Below are positions 51,945 through 61,204 of a DNA stretch of 64,000 nt, piece after piece. How positions within the stretch are numbered: position 1 is the stretch's first letter; the number at the start of each line of letters is the position of its first letter. Source of the stretch: Evansella clarkii (GTDB taxonomy: Bacteria; Bacillota; Bacilli; Bacillales; Salisediminibacteriaceae). The stretch is from contig NZ_KV917376.1 in assembly GCF_002019695.1 (NCBI RefSeq), positions 4,288,974 through 4,352,973 on the forward strand, in the 5' to 3' direction. The notes beneath the pieces are model-generated. The model made no database searches. It worked only from the letters and a program-made list of their open reading frames with translations, and had not been told where the DNA came from. A program made the translations under genes and the position numbers.

Positions 51945-53180
51945 TTATATCAACGACTTCAAACCCATCCTGCGCCAATAGGCGTCATTAAGCGTATGGT
52001 GGAGAATTGGGCTACAGGCGACTCGCCAGTAGCCTTTTCTTGTGTTTCCCCATTCATAAGCCTTCTGCTTCGATACTCCCAAGGCGATTAGGTTTCTGAC
52101 TTTTGTTTTCGGTTTCTTCCATTCTTTCCATCGTACCATTCGAAGTCTTCTTCTTATCCACTTCATTAATTCCTTTAATACCGAGGGTGTTTCCGCCAGT
52201 CGGAAATAATTTCTCCAGCCGACGATAAACCGGTTCAGCTTGCCAATTCTGTATTCCATAGGAATACTTTTCTTTCGGGAAGTAATCTCACGGATTCGAC
52301 CTTTTGCCCGTTGGATTGATTCCCTGTGTATTCTTATTTTCGCTTTTCCTTTAGAAGAAGCTGTGAAACTGAAACCCAGGAACTTTCGTTTCCACGGACG
52401 GTCTACCGCGCTCTTTTCCCGATTTACCTTTAGCTTCAGTTTATCTTCAATGAAGGTGATCATGTTCTTTCGGATACGCTCTGCGGCTTTCTTTGACCCC
52501 GTGTAAATCTGGCAGTCGTCCGCATAGCGGACAAAGCGAATACTCCGTTTCTCCAGTTCTTTGTCCAATTCATCCAGGACAATATTTGAGAGAAGCGGGC
52601 TTAATGGACTCCCTTGGGGAGTCCCCATGTCGTTTTGCCTAACTAATCCGTTTTCCATGATTCCTGCCTGAAGGTATTTCCGGATGATGCTCAACACCCT
52701 TCTGTCGCTAATACGGTAACTTAACGTTCGCATCAACCGGTCGTGGTTCACTTTGTCGAAGAATTTCTCCAGATCAATATCGACCACCCATGTGTACCCT
52801 TCGTTGATATACTGTTTTGCTTTCAACACGGCATCATGGGCTCGTCGTTTCGGGCGGAAACCGTAACTGTTCTTAGAAAATGTCGGATCATAGATTCGTT
52901 GAAGGTAGAGATTAATGGATTGCTGGATCAGACGGTCCATGACAGTCGGGATCCCTAACTTCCGTTTACCCCCGTCCGGTTTCGGGATTTCGACTCGGCG
53001 GATCGGTGACGGTTGGTAGGTTCTCGACAAGAGCCCCTGGCGGATGGCAGACCATTCTTCGGAGATCTGGGATTTCAGTTCCGCAGTGGTAATGCCGTCA
53101 ACGCCCTGGCTCCCTTTATTTTGGACTACCTTGAGATATGCTTTATTCAAATTGTCTCGGTGTAATATCTCTTCCAACAT
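51945..53180 (-). CDS. ltrA: Group II intron reverse transcriptase/maturase
   Basis: 411 aa from ATG 53180 (GGAGG 8 nt upstream; an ATG at 53213 has no RBS). RT motifs: GIPTVMDRLIQQSINLYLQR, SYGFRPKRRAHDAV, VVDIDLEKFFDKVNHDRLM, GTPQGSPLSPLLSNIVLDEL and the catalytic YADD near residue 220. The X/maturase domain and the closing GYWRVACSPILHHTLNDAYW follow. There is no HNH endonuclease domain, as expected for class C. It splices the intron RNA and supports mobility into terminator hairpins. The reading frame and motifs are intact. Confidence 0.93.
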   Translation of the reverse strand: MLEEILHRDNLNKAYLKVVQNKGSQGVDGITTAELKSQISEEWSAIRQGLLSRTYQPSPIRRVEIPKPDGGKRKLGIPTVMDRLIQQSINLYLQRIYDPTFSKNSYGFRPKRRAHDAVLKAKQYINEGYTWVVDIDLEKFFDKVNHDRLMRTLSYRISDRRVLSIIRKYLQAGIMENGLVRQNDMGTPQGSPLSPLLSNIVLDELDKELEKRSIRFVRYADDCQIYTGSKKAAERIRKNMITFIEDKLKLKVNREKSAVDRPWKRKFLGFSFTASSKGKAKIRIHRESIQRAKGRIREITSRKKSIPMEYRIGKLNRFIVGWRNYFRLAETPSVLKELMKWIRRRLRMVRWKEWKKPKTKVRNLIALGVSKQKAYEWGNTRKGYWRVACSPILHHTLNDAYWRRMGLKSLI

Positions 53181-53726
53181 CACATTAACCTCCACGTGGC
53201 TCTTCCTTTCCATTGTGTGGTATCATTCTCCACGCTTCCTAAGCCCTGGAGGGATTCACCTCTGCTTCCTAGGCAAGCTGGTATATTCTGTGTCATCGAA
53301 TGATACGTACGCAGGTGGATGAGCACTCTTTTCATGATTCAGCCCTTCCCACAAAATCTAGAAATCTGTGGTACTATGGCTTCGGCTGACTTCTGACAGT
53401 TCAGTGATTCCTCCTGGAATCAGTTACCGCATTTGTACGGCGTTCCTGTCAGACCTCCCCGGGTAAGTGCATAAACTTCCTCTCCATATACCCGCCTCAT
53501 TTACTGCCGGATCCTTCGGTCGTTAGGACTTTGACTTGTTTTGCAGCCTCATCCAGACCAGACAGCCTTGTATGAGATTCGTGTTCCTCGGGTCGGAGAT
53601 TTGCCTCCGGCTTCCTTCAGATTCCGAGTCGCCCCGGACACCCTTGCCTTTAGCTAGCAGTTACAACGACCTTCACTGTTCGGGACTTGAACCCTAAAGC
53701 GTATGCACATGCCGGGCACACAATAA

Positions 53727-53757
53727 AAAAGAAGCAGCATAGACAGCTGCTTCTTTT
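53727..53757 (-). terminator. Terminator of the general stress gene and intron insertion target
   Basis: GAAGCAGC (53731-53738) pairs with GCTGCTTC (53746-53753), extended by A/T pairs. Minus-strand TTTTTTATT runs straight into the intron 5' end at 53721. Confidence 0.9.
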
Positions 53758-53773
53758 AGAATACCATTATTTT

Positions 53774-54121
53774 TTACTGAAAAATTGTGTTGTCATTTGT
53801 GTCTGTGACAGCTACGACTACTTTTCCTTCATCCAGCTTTTCTTCAAGGTTTTCCGCTTCATCCTGAGAAAATCCAAGCTCTTTGAATTTTGCTCTCAGT
53901 TCGTCGCCTTTGCTGCGGAATACATTTTTAACAGTAGTTGAAAGACCCTGGTCTGACATGTCAACAGTGCTTGCGTCCGCCTCATCAGCTACACGGCTCG
54001 TGCGGTCGCTGTCATGAGTAATTACATAAATGTTATCTTCGTCCACACCTTTTGTTTTCAGTGATTCGATTGCCTGAATGGCGTCCTGGTCATTTTGAAA
54101 TTCTTTGTGTACTAGATCCAT
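53774..54121 (-). CDS. General stress protein, YflT/GsiB-17M-like family
   Basis: 115 aa. DLVHKEFQNDQDAIQAIESL (residues 2-21) and DNIYVITHDSDRTSRVADEA are the signature of the YflT (general stress protein 17M) domain. EAENLEEKLDEGKVVVAVTD closes the fold. It is acidic and probably cytoplasmic, function unknown. In B. subtilis such genes belong to the SigB regulon, and a good SigB promoter lies at 54221-54246. RBS GGAGGT. The group IIC intron sits behind its terminator. Confidence 0.88.
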   Translation of the reverse strand: MDLVHKEFQNDQDAIQAIESLKTKGVDEDNIYVITHDSDRTSRVADEADASTVDMSDQGLSTTVKNVFRSKGDELRAKFKELGFSQDEAENLEEKLDEGKVVVAVTDTNDNTIFQ

Positions 54122-54220
54122 ACGTAATACCTCCTGTTGCTTAATAGATTAACAAACACATTTGTTTGTGAAATTTCATTGTGTGTTATTTCCTGATGGA
54201 AACAATCACTTAGAGAATAT

Positions 54221-54246
54221 ATACCATTTTCCGCTTCGTGTTAAAC
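54221..54246 (-). promoter_or_regulatory. SigB promoter of the YflT-type stress gene
   Basis: On the minus strand GTTTAA (54241-54246), 14-nt spacer, TGGTAT (54221-54226), close to the consensus GTTTAA-N12-14-GGGTAT. It lies 100 bp upstream of the start codon. Confidence 0.75.
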
Positions 54247-54394
54247 CTTTGTAAAGCAAGTAATACGTTTTTTTATTTTCCATCCGCTTACTATTCTTTA
54301 TTTATCCCTTGAAACTAAAGGGCAAGTCTAGTAGAATGCATAATTTGTGGGTAATATTCCACTGCCGCTATACAATTGTGAAAGGAGAATCCCT

Positions 54395-54916
54395 ATGCTT
54401 ACTGTATCTTCGGCATTTGCCAAAAAGGAAGAAAAGTCGAAAGAAGAACTAATTCAAGAAATTGAAAATCTCGAATATCAAGTATTCCGAATGCAGGAAA
54501 ATATGAAGGAAATATCAAAGCGTGGTAAAGTTCTCGGCATTGAAATGACTAAAGAAGAAAAATGGGTAATTGTTTATGCAGTGAAAGATAAACATGTTTG
54601 TAAAATAAATATACATGATTGCGAAACACCTTATCGCGGGCATTGGGATTTTTCCATTCAGGCTTCGTACACTGGAGATTCGGAGATTCATATTGATGAT
54701 ATCCGCGGAGAAGAAAATAAGGGGCATGGCAGTGTATGTATGAAGTTCCTCCAGGAGCATGCTCGGGAACATAATATTCAATATATTACCGGAGCTATCT
54801 CTGAAAGGGACTGGGGACATCTTAACCGGCTTGTCCATTTTTATAAGAAGCATGATTTTTATGTAGAAGTTGATAAAACACAAAAAAAGGGCAAAATTTA
54901 CTGGGAAAGAAACTGA
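54395..54916 (+). CDS. GNAT-like acetyltransferase with N-terminal coiled coil
   Basis: 173 aa from ATG 54395 (AAAGGAG upstream). Residues 10-45 are charged and heptad-like (KKEEKSKEELIQEIENLEYQ), probably a coiled coil. The second half has HIDDIRGEENKGHGSVCMKF (GNAT motif A-like acetyl-CoA loop near GHG), then YITGAISERDWGHLNRLVHF and YKKHDFYVEV, the GNAT C-terminal pattern. The substrate is unknown. A stable 11-bp hairpin starts at its stop codon. Monocistronic, divergent from the stress gene. Confidence 0.7.
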   Translation: MLTVSSAFAKKEEKSKEELIQEIENLEYQVFRMQENMKEISKRGKVLGIEMTKEEKWVIVYAVKDKHVCKINIHDCETPYRGHWDFSIQASYTGDSEIHIDDIRGEENKGHGSVCMKFLQEHAREHNIQYITGAISERDWGHLNRLVHFYKKHDFYVEVDKTQKKGKIYWERN

Positions 54917-54945
54917 AGTGTGTTCGCTATTTTGAGAACACACTT
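54915..54945 (+). terminator. Hairpin at the end of the GNAT-like gene
   Basis: GAAGTGTGTTC pairs with GAACACACTTC around a 9-nt loop. A T-rich stretch follows some 13 bases later, so termination is likely but not classic. Confidence 0.65.
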
Positions 54946-54984
54946 CATACATACAGAGTTTTTTATTACCCTTCTGTTATTCAA

Positions 54985-55881
54985 TTAATAATTACTTAAT
55001 ATATTCTTTTCAAGTTTTTCTGTTTCCACACCGAGCATTTCCATCTGCCTTTTCAACTGGTCATAATACTCCTCTGAAACTCTCCCTTTCGCTCCCCGTA
55101 ATATTTCAAGTGCATAATGATCAGGCGGCCTCATATCATCTTTTTTTTCAATTACGGAAAAAGTAAGCACATTTTTGATTACCCTGCCATCTGCCTCTAC
55201 ATTAACAAAGGCTGGACGGTACCTTCCTGCACGTACTCCTTCCCTGCGAAACAGATATTCCACAGCTTCTTTTCTCACGGTATATAAAATACCTTCCACG
55301 GAACCTTCTCCTTCTCTAATATCCGCACGGCCTCCATCTTTAGATGATATAGAATAACAAAGAGAATAGCCGCTGAGCTTTCCGAAGAGTACATCTTTAT
55401 TAAAATGTTCTGCCGCTCCGTCAGAGGTGATTCTTTCATCATCCATACAGGAACCGTAAGCAAAATAAAACAGCCTTTCCGGCTGCTGTTTCAGCCATTT
55501 ATGCAGCTTCCAGTCTCCTGAACTGATTTTTTCCTTTTTCATATCACTTCTCGATTGATCTAAATAGTAGACATAGGCCTCACGGACCCCGTTATCGGTA
55601 TTAACCACTGCTTTTTCTCTGAAAAACAGATTTTCCCTCCGTCCTTCTTCATAGCCTTCCAGCAGATCTAGCATTGCAAGTTCTTCAGTACTCACACGGT
55701 ATAATTCTCCGTAAGCAATATCATATGGATGGGCTTCGAGAGCTGGATATCCGCAGTGTGTATCATACAGGCTGCCGTTTATCCAGGCCTGTGAAGCAGT
55801 CCGTTCTGCATCTTTCAGCAAATGGGAATATTTCTCACCTGTTCTTAACGTTCCATATACAAAAACATTCATTTGTGCCAT
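54985..55881 (-). CDS. Tandem gamma-glutamylcyclotransferase-fold protein (YkqA-like)
   Basis: 298 aa. Two GGCT/AIG2 domains: the first starts NVFVYGTLRTGEKYSHLL (residues 5-22), the second LFYFAYGSCMDDERITSD near 130. Each has the YGT/YGS substrate-binding loop; the glutamate needed for cyclotransfer is plausible in ALEILRGAKGRVSEEYYDQL for the second. The double-domain form matches B. subtilis YkqA, of unknown function. Start ATG 55881, with AAAAAGGAG 6 nt upstream; three tandem ATG codons make the exact start uncertain. Confidence 0.82.
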   Translation of the reverse strand: MAQMNVFVYGTLRTGEKYSHLLKDAERTASQAWINGSLYDTHCGYPALEAHPYDIAYGELYRVSTEELAMLDLLEGYEEGRRENLFFREKAVVNTDNGVREAYVYYLDQSRSDMKKEKISSGDWKLHKWLKQQPERLFYFAYGSCMDDERITSDGAAEHFNKDVLFGKLSGYSLCYSISSKDGGRADIREGEGSVEGILYTVRKEAVEYLFRREGVRAGRYRPAFVNVEADGRVIKNVLTFSVIEKKDDMRPPDHYALEILRGAKGRVSEEYYDQLKRQMEMLGVETEKLEKNILSNY

Positions 55882-56004
55882 CATCATCTCCTTTTTCTGC
55901 AAAAATTCTCAGGAGTTCAGTAAGGATATACATCCAGTATATGTCTGTAGATTTTAAAAGCCACTTCTTAATCTATTCCGTTATTCCTCCTCCCATGGCG
56001 GAAA

Positions 56005-56913
56005 TTAAAAATTCTCTCCTGTAACAAATGGAAGTTTCTTAGCCAATTCGATTCTGACGGGAGTTTCCATATATATTTCTCCATCCATATCTATTTTAGC
56101 AGGAGCTGAGGTTTCCAGGGAGAGCCCGGATGTTCTTATATACTCAAATTCCGCAGGATCAGGGTTCCATTCGCTCAGCCCTTTTGTCTGCAGTACGCTT
56201 CTTACAAGAGGGATACCAGCCTGCTTTAAAATAAACACATCGAGCATCCCGTCCTGCAGTGATATGCTGGAAACAGGAAGCTCGCTCGTTCCGATAAAAC
56301 GGCCGTTAGCAACGAGAATCATCACTCCCTCGTCCTCAATTACATGATTGTCGGCAGTAAGTTTAAACGGAAATGGTTCAATAGTGTTCATCGTCTGCAG
56401 AGCACTGATAAAATAACTGATTTTCCCGAACACTTCCTTTAAATTATCGTTTATATTCTCGGATGTTTCGGTAATTAAGCCAATGCCTAAGAAATTTGTA
56501 AACCAGCGCTCATTCACTTTTACAACATCTACCGCCTCCACCTTTCCGCTGAATACAGCCTGTACGGCCTGCTTCATATTCTGCGGAACACCGAGGGATC
56601 GGAGAAAGTCGTTGCAAGTACCTCCAGGCAAAACGGCTGCATGAGGGGGCCTTTCCAGTTCAGCCAGTCCGTTAATACACTCATGAACCGTGCCATCCCC
56701 TCCAAGTATACAAACCAGATCAACGGATCCCCCCTCTTCTCTGCAGATTCTTTCTCCGTCTCCTTTTTTCTCTGTTCTCCGGAGAATGATCTCAGGAATT
56801 TTCGGTGCAAAAATGTTAATTATGATTTCCAGGTTTTTAACAGCCTCGTTCTGGCCTGCCTGGTCGTTATAAAGTATTAAGGCTCTCTTATACATATTTT
56901 TCATCACTTCCAT
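56005..56913 (-). CDS. Diacylglycerol kinase-family lipid kinase (YegS/BmrU-like)
   Basis: 302 aa. GGDGTVHECINGL (residues 71-83) is the nucleotide-binding signature of the DAGK catalytic family, followed by PHAAVLPGGTCNDFLRSLGV. A beta-rich C-terminal domain includes VMILVANGRFIGTSELPVSS and DGMLDVFILKQAG. Related to BmrU/YerQ lipid kinases. Phosphorylates diacylglycerol or an unknown lipid at the membrane. ATG 56913 lacks a clear RBS; ATG 56895 (residue 7) has GGAAGTG upstream and is a good alternative. Confidence 0.85.
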   Translation of the reverse strand: MEVMKNMYKRALILYNDQAGQNEAVKNLEIIINIFAPKIPEIILRRTEKKGDGERICREEGGSVDLVCILGGDGTVHECINGLAELERPPHAAVLPGGTCNDFLRSLGVPQNMKQAVQAVFSGKVEAVDVVKVNERWFTNFLGIGLITETSENINDNLKEVFGKISYFISALQTMNTIEPFPFKLTADNHVIEDEGVMILVANGRFIGTSELPVSSISLQDGMLDVFILKQAGIPLVRSVLQTKGLSEWNPDPAEFEYIRTSGLSLETSAPAKIDMDGEIYMETPVRIELAKKLPFVTGENF

Positions 56914-57324
56914 GTGCAGATATTTATGTGCTCATTCAGTTTTTTTTAACAGGGTAACCAGTTTGGTATGCATATCGTGTTTATGTTAATGTTTCCCTTT
57001 GTTGCTTTTCAGAAAACCAGCGGGATAGTCTGTTGGCTCCCTTAACAATAAAAGCACAGTAAAACTGTTATTTATGGGAATAATACCTGCTACTATCCTT
57101 TTTCTATCAGAATCTTAAGGTTAAACGCCAAATAATTTTCATTTTTCATTAACCCCGCACATCCATAATCAGTTATAGTTATTATCTGGGCAGTTGTTCC
57201 TCCCATGCTGTTATAAACCCTTATGCTGCTGGTCACTGGATCTATCATAAAAATTAAGCTCAGAACAGGCGGAATTAAGTAAAATAAGGCCTGTTACCTT
57301 AATAATAAAGGAGTATATTTATTT
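56914..57324. other. Divergent promoter interval without genes
   Basis: About 410 bp between the lipid-kinase gene and the 512-aa membrane protein gene, AT-rich, with no reading frame supported by an RBS. It should hold both promoters; I see no strong hairpin or known riboswitch. Confidence 0.5.
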
Positions 57325-58863
57325 ATGGACATTACTGAACAAATAACTAATCTTCAACTGCTGAATCAATTCTGGATTATCTTTTTATTCCTTATCCCTA
57401 TGGTCCTCATTTCCAGGACTGTTGTAGCAGGAACAAGGTATTCTCCAATTCTTATTATTGTTATTTTCGGTTTATCGATGGGTTACATACTCGTCCTCAG
57501 CGATGTGGGAACTCCCGGGCTTACCGAATTTCCCTTTGTAAGCCTGATGGCTAACACAACAATCATCGCTCTGACTGTTTCCTTTTTTGTAGGCGGGCAG
57601 GAGCTCAGAAAGATACTTGGCAATAAAGAAACCCCTCCGGACGACTTAATGGCTCCATCTGATGAGGAAACGATGCTGGGTACAAGCCGGACACAGTTTA
57701 TCTTTATTATCAGGTCATTCTTCCTCCTTCTTGGTATTGAAGGATTATCCCGTTTTTTATTCAGTGGTGACGGAGGAACGATGCTAAGCGGTTATTACCC
57801 TCTTATTGCCTATATTGGACTGGCAGGAGCAATAATCCTGATTGATAATAAAGCAAAAATAAAAAACAAACATCTATATATGCGAAAAGGACTGGCCGAG
57901 ATGGGAGCTATTTTGCTCATTCTTTACCTTTCTTTTCAGGCAGCTGCCCTTATACGTCCGGTAATAGCACTGCCCCAGATCTTTTTTGCCATGATGATAT
58001 CTGCAGCCCTTGGTGCGATTCTTTATAAATGGGCTTTCGGCCCCACAATACGTGCCTTATTGTTCGGAGGTATTCCAATTGTGCTTGCGGGGAATTTTCT
58101 GATTGGAGGATCCCGAATAGGAGAAGCCTTCTCCATCGAAGGAATGAATTCGGTCATCGCCTACGGCTTTTTCGGTCAATTATTCTGGATGTTCGGAGGA
58201 ATTGCACTGCTGATGTATTTTGGCCGCTCAATAAATGTAAGGAATCTGGCTCCGGGAATGGCTGGGTCGTTATCCCATTCTGGTTTGACAGGAGCGTGCA
58301 CTGCAGGTGATTTTGGTAAAACAGCTGCCAGAAGAGCACCTATTATGATTAATATCCCGTTTTTTGGCCATATTTTTGTATTTTCTATTCTTGCAATCAG
58401 CGCTGAGCGCGGAGGCCTGTGGTTCTGGCCAACACTAATACTTGTCCTGATCGGCGTTGCTCTCACCATATTCGCTCTGCAGCAGTTAAGGAGATCGGAT
58501 GGCAGAGACCGAAACGAAGTAAATGCCCTCATGGCTTTTTCTTTCGGTTGGCAGATTTGTGCTGTCTTTGGGGGACTCTTCCTTCTCGGTTTCAGTACTA
58601 TGTCTATGGATTATGCAGCCATGGCCCAGACGAGCGCTATTTCCCATTTCGGACTGTTTGCTGCTATACAGGGAGAAATGTTTGGGACAGATGCAGCATT
58701 ACTAATTCCATTTATATTTTCTATGCCATTCCTTGTTCATCCATTAGTATTCTTTATGTTTGGTAAAGCGATGGAAAACGATGGGGATATGCCCGTTAAG
58801 CCAGTCTATTTTATGGCTATTGCTGGTCTTGCAGGCATACTCTGGGCTGTTTTCGCTTCATAA
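57325..58863 (+). CDS. Polytopic membrane protein, probable transporter (unassigned)
   Basis: 512 aa with about 13 hydrophobic segments. LNQFWIIFLFLIPMVLISRT opens it; TIIALTVSFFVGGQELRKIL is a reentrant-like segment; the long acidic loop NKETPPDDLMAPSDEETML separates the first part from the rest. GGIPIVLAGNFLIGGSRIGE and GMAGSLSHSGLTGACTAGDF are Gly/Ser-rich, partly unwound helices as in sodium-coupled carriers. The general pattern recalls glutamate:sodium symporters (GltS), but I cannot assign it. RBS AAAGGAG. Monocistronic; no partner genes. Confidence 0.6.
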   Translation: MDITEQITNLQLLNQFWIIFLFLIPMVLISRTVVAGTRYSPILIIVIFGLSMGYILVLSDVGTPGLTEFPFVSLMANTTIIALTVSFFVGGQELRKILGNKETPPDDLMAPSDEETMLGTSRTQFIFIIRSFFLLLGIEGLSRFLFSGDGGTMLSGYYPLIAYIGLAGAIILIDNKAKIKNKHLYMRKGLAEMGAILLILYLSFQAAALIRPVIALPQIFFAMMISAALGAILYKWAFGPTIRALLFGGIPIVLAGNFLIGGSRIGEAFSIEGMNSVIAYGFFGQLFWMFGGIALLMYFGRSINVRNLAPGMAGSLSHSGLTGACTAGDFGKTAARRAPIMINIPFFGHIFVFSILAISAERGGLWFWPTLILVLIGVALTIFALQQLRRSDGRDRNEVNALMAFSFGWQICAVFGGLFLLGFSTMSMDYAAMAQTSAISHFGLFAAIQGEMFGTDAALLIPFIFSMPFLVHPLVFFMFGKAMENDGDMPVKPVYFMAIAGLAGILWAVFAS

Positions 58864-59355
58864 ATCGAAAACACATATGGCGCCGCTTATTCGTGAGGTT
58901 ACGCTTGTCCCTTCGTGGTCTTCGGCCTTGGCTTTTCCGAAGGTGCCTCCTTTGTCCGTTTCAACAACATCACTTTCATAAATGAATTTTATAGTCATGC
59001 TGAGCTAATGACAGACTCATTTAAAGAAATGTAAGATTATCGTGTCAGGCGTCTGCCCTCTCGTGGCAGGCGCTGACAATTTTTTTATTTTAGAGTATAA
59101 TATTTTCAGCGGTGAGGTTTTTTCTTTGCATTCTTTGCATTGATGATTTTTCTTGCCAAAGTTTAAGTGCATCTGCTCCTCTGCCTTCGCTTTTAGGCTC
59201 GCCCAGTGCCCCGTCCTCTTTACTTCATCATACAAAAGACCTATTACTATAAACGATAAAATTAAATTTCAGAAAAGTGATATTACTCTTTCATTTTATG
59301 TAGTATAATTGGGATAATTCGGGAATAATATGCCATTTTTTAGAGGAGTGAACCC
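58864..59355. other. Interval without a supported gene
   Basis: 58870-58960 is a GC-rich repeat-like stretch (CTTCGGCC/CCGAAGG) resembling the intergenic elements elsewhere. A terminator lies at 59043-59090. A 72-codon minus-strand frame at 59017-59235 starts with TTG, lacks an RBS and runs through that terminator; I do not call it a gene. Confidence 0.5.
59043..59090 (+). terminator. Rho-independent terminator
   Basis: TGTCAGGCG-CTGCC pairs with GGCAGGCGCTGACA and T7 follows. Distance to the membrane protein stop is about 180 bp, so it may serve that gene. Confidence 0.75.
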
Positions 59356-61161
59356 ATGACAAAAACGTTAACAAAAAGAGAAGAAGTAACAAGAGAAGAA
59401 ACCTGGAGAACTGAAGACCTGTTTGCTTCAAAAGAAGAGTGGATGAAACAGCTGAAAGAAGCAGAGAGCTTTGTCTCACAGGTTACTAAATATAAAGGGA
59501 CACTTCGTAATTCCGCAGCGGATCTTCTGCATTGCCTGCAGGCTCAGGAAAAGCTGATGGAAAAAGTTGTCCTGCTTGCCACTTATGCCAACCTGAAACT
59601 GGCGGAAGACGGTTCAAATCCTGAATCACAGGCCGACTTCGCAATTATGAGTGCCTCAATGACAAAAATCAATACTGCTTTGGCTTTTATCGAATCTGAA
59701 ATACTTGCATTACCTGAGGGCCAAATAAATTTATTTTTTAATGAAAAATCTGAACTTGAGTTATACCGTATACCATTAGAGAGGATTCTAGAGAAAAAGC
59801 CTCACGCTCTTTCACCGGAAACGGAAGAAGTTCTTGCTTCTTTAGGAGAAGTTACAGACGCACCTTATAAAATATACTCCACAAGCAAATCATCAGATAT
59901 GGTATTCGATCCATTCACTGGTACTGGCGGAGAAGAAAAGGCACTTTCATTCGCTTTATTTGAAGACCAGTACGAACTCTCGCCAAACACAGAGGAGCGC
60001 CGCAATGCCTACCATTCTTTTATAAAAACATTAAAACAGTACGAAAATACATATGCCGCTGTATATGCTACGGAAGTAAAAAAACAAGTAGCTCTCTCAA
60101 AAGTAAGAAATTACAATTCAGTTACCGATATGCTGCTGCAGCCGCAAAAAGTCACTACAGAAATGTACGAAAACCAGCTGAACATTATCTATAAGGAACT
60201 GGCGCCTCATATGCGGAAGTTCGCCCGGCTTAAGAAAAAAGTTCTCGGTCTGGATGAAATGAAATTTTGTGACCTGAAAGCCCCTCTCGACCCTGAATTC
60301 CAGCCGGAAACTTCATACGAGAAAGTGTCTGATATTATTCTTGAAGCTCTTGAAGTTATGGGGCCGGAGTACCATGAGATAATGAAAAAAGGCCTTACTG
60401 AAGGCTGGGTTGACCGTGCAGATAATACCGGAAAAATGACCGGGGCATTTTGTTCAAGCCCTTATGGTTCTCATCCTTTTATTCTTATGACATGGAAAGA
60501 TACAATGCGCGGCGCCTTTATTCTCGCTCATGAACTTGGCCATGCGGGACATTTTTATCTCGCAAATAAAAACCAGCGGATAGGAGATACCCGTCCATCC
60601 ACTTATTTCGTGGAAGCTCCTTCTACGATGAATGAACTTATCCTTGGAAACCACTTGCTAAAGGCTACTGATGATCCGCGGATGAAACGGTGGGTCATCT
60701 TACAATTCCTTGGCACATACTATCACAATTTCGTTACACATCTTCTTGAAGGAGAATTTCAGAGAAGAGTATATGAGCATGCGGAACTAGGTAAGCCGCA
60801 TACCGCTTCTACACTCACAGGAATTAAACAGGAGGTGCTGGAAGGCTTCTGGGGAGATGCTGTCGCTGTCGATAAGGAGGCAGGACTTACATGGATGAGG
60901 CAGCCGCATTATTATATGGGACTTTACCCTTACACTTATTCGGCCGGCTTAACAGCATCAACGGCGGTTTATAAGCTGATGGAGGAAGAAGGACAGCCGG
61001 TAATCGACCGCTGGCTTGAAGTGCTGAAAGCGGGAGGAACAAAAGATCCTCTTGAGTTAATGCAGCATGCCGGAGTAGATATGTCCAGACCTGATGCTAT
61101 CCGTACAGCCATTGATTATATAGGCTCCCTCGTGAATGAACTTGAAAGCAGTTACGAGTAA
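59356..61161 (+). CDS. pepF: Oligoendopeptidase F
   Basis: 601 aa, M3 metallopeptidase. FILAHELGHAGHFYLANKNQ (about residue 390) contains HExxH, and the third zinc ligand Glu is in YFVEAPSTMNELILGNHLL about 25 residues later. GLYPYTYSAGLTASTAVYKL near the end is also conserved. It cleaves oligopeptides of about 7-17 residues in the cytoplasm. Such peptidases degrade signalling peptides in some bacilli, so a link to the peptide pair at 44.6 kb is conceivable but unproven. RBS TAGAGGAGTG. Monocistronic with a strong terminator. Confidence 0.95.
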   Translation: MTKTLTKREEVTREETWRTEDLFASKEEWMKQLKEAESFVSQVTKYKGTLRNSAADLLHCLQAQEKLMEKVVLLATYANLKLAEDGSNPESQADFAIMSASMTKINTALAFIESEILALPEGQINLFFNEKSELELYRIPLERILEKKPHALSPETEEVLASLGEVTDAPYKIYSTSKSSDMVFDPFTGTGGEEKALSFALFEDQYELSPNTEERRNAYHSFIKTLKQYENTYAAVYATEVKKQVALSKVRNYNSVTDMLLQPQKVTTEMYENQLNIIYKELAPHMRKFARLKKKVLGLDEMKFCDLKAPLDPEFQPETSYEKVSDIILEALEVMGPEYHEIMKKGLTEGWVDRADNTGKMTGAFCSSPYGSHPFILMTWKDTMRGAFILAHELGHAGHFYLANKNQRIGDTRPSTYFVEAPSTMNELILGNHLLKATDDPRMKRWVILQFLGTYYHNFVTHLLEGEFQRRVYEHAELGKPHTASTLTGIKQEVLEGFWGDAVAVDKEAGLTWMRQPHYYMGLYPYTYSAGLTASTAVYKLMEEEGQPVIDRWLEVLKAGGTKDPLELMQHAGVDMSRPDAIRTAIDYIGSLVNELESSYE

Positions 61162-61174
61162 AATTTAAAGCAGG

Positions 61175-61201
61175 AAGGGAACACGCCAGGCGTGTTCCCT
61201 T
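61175..61201. terminator. Bidirectional terminator of pepF and the 335-aa gene
   Basis: AAGGGAACACGC pairs with GCGTGTTCCCTT around CAG; T-rich on the plus side. Confidence 0.88.
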
Positions 61202-61204
61202 TTA

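Larger units (their letters stand above)
51858..53721 (-). mobile_element. Group IIC intron (Oceanobacillus iheyensis type), complete
   Basis: On the minus strand the intron begins GTGTGCCCGGCATG at 53721 and ends in the D5/D6 region with ...CCTCCTACTCGAT at 51858, 1864 nt. Both ends match the well-studied O. iheyensis group IIC intron as I recall it. The 5' exon is the terminator hairpin and T-run of the general stress gene at 53774-54121, the typical IIC target. It interrupts no gene. The 53214-53700 interval is ribozyme domains I-III and part of IV, without protein genes. Confidence 0.93.

Noticed and set aside
59017-59235. 72-codon minus-strand frame with KRTGHWASLKAKAEEQMHLNFG
   Set aside because: It starts with TTG, has no RBS and runs through the terminator hairpin at 59043-59078. 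A remote resemblance to transposase C-termini is too weak to call a remnant.
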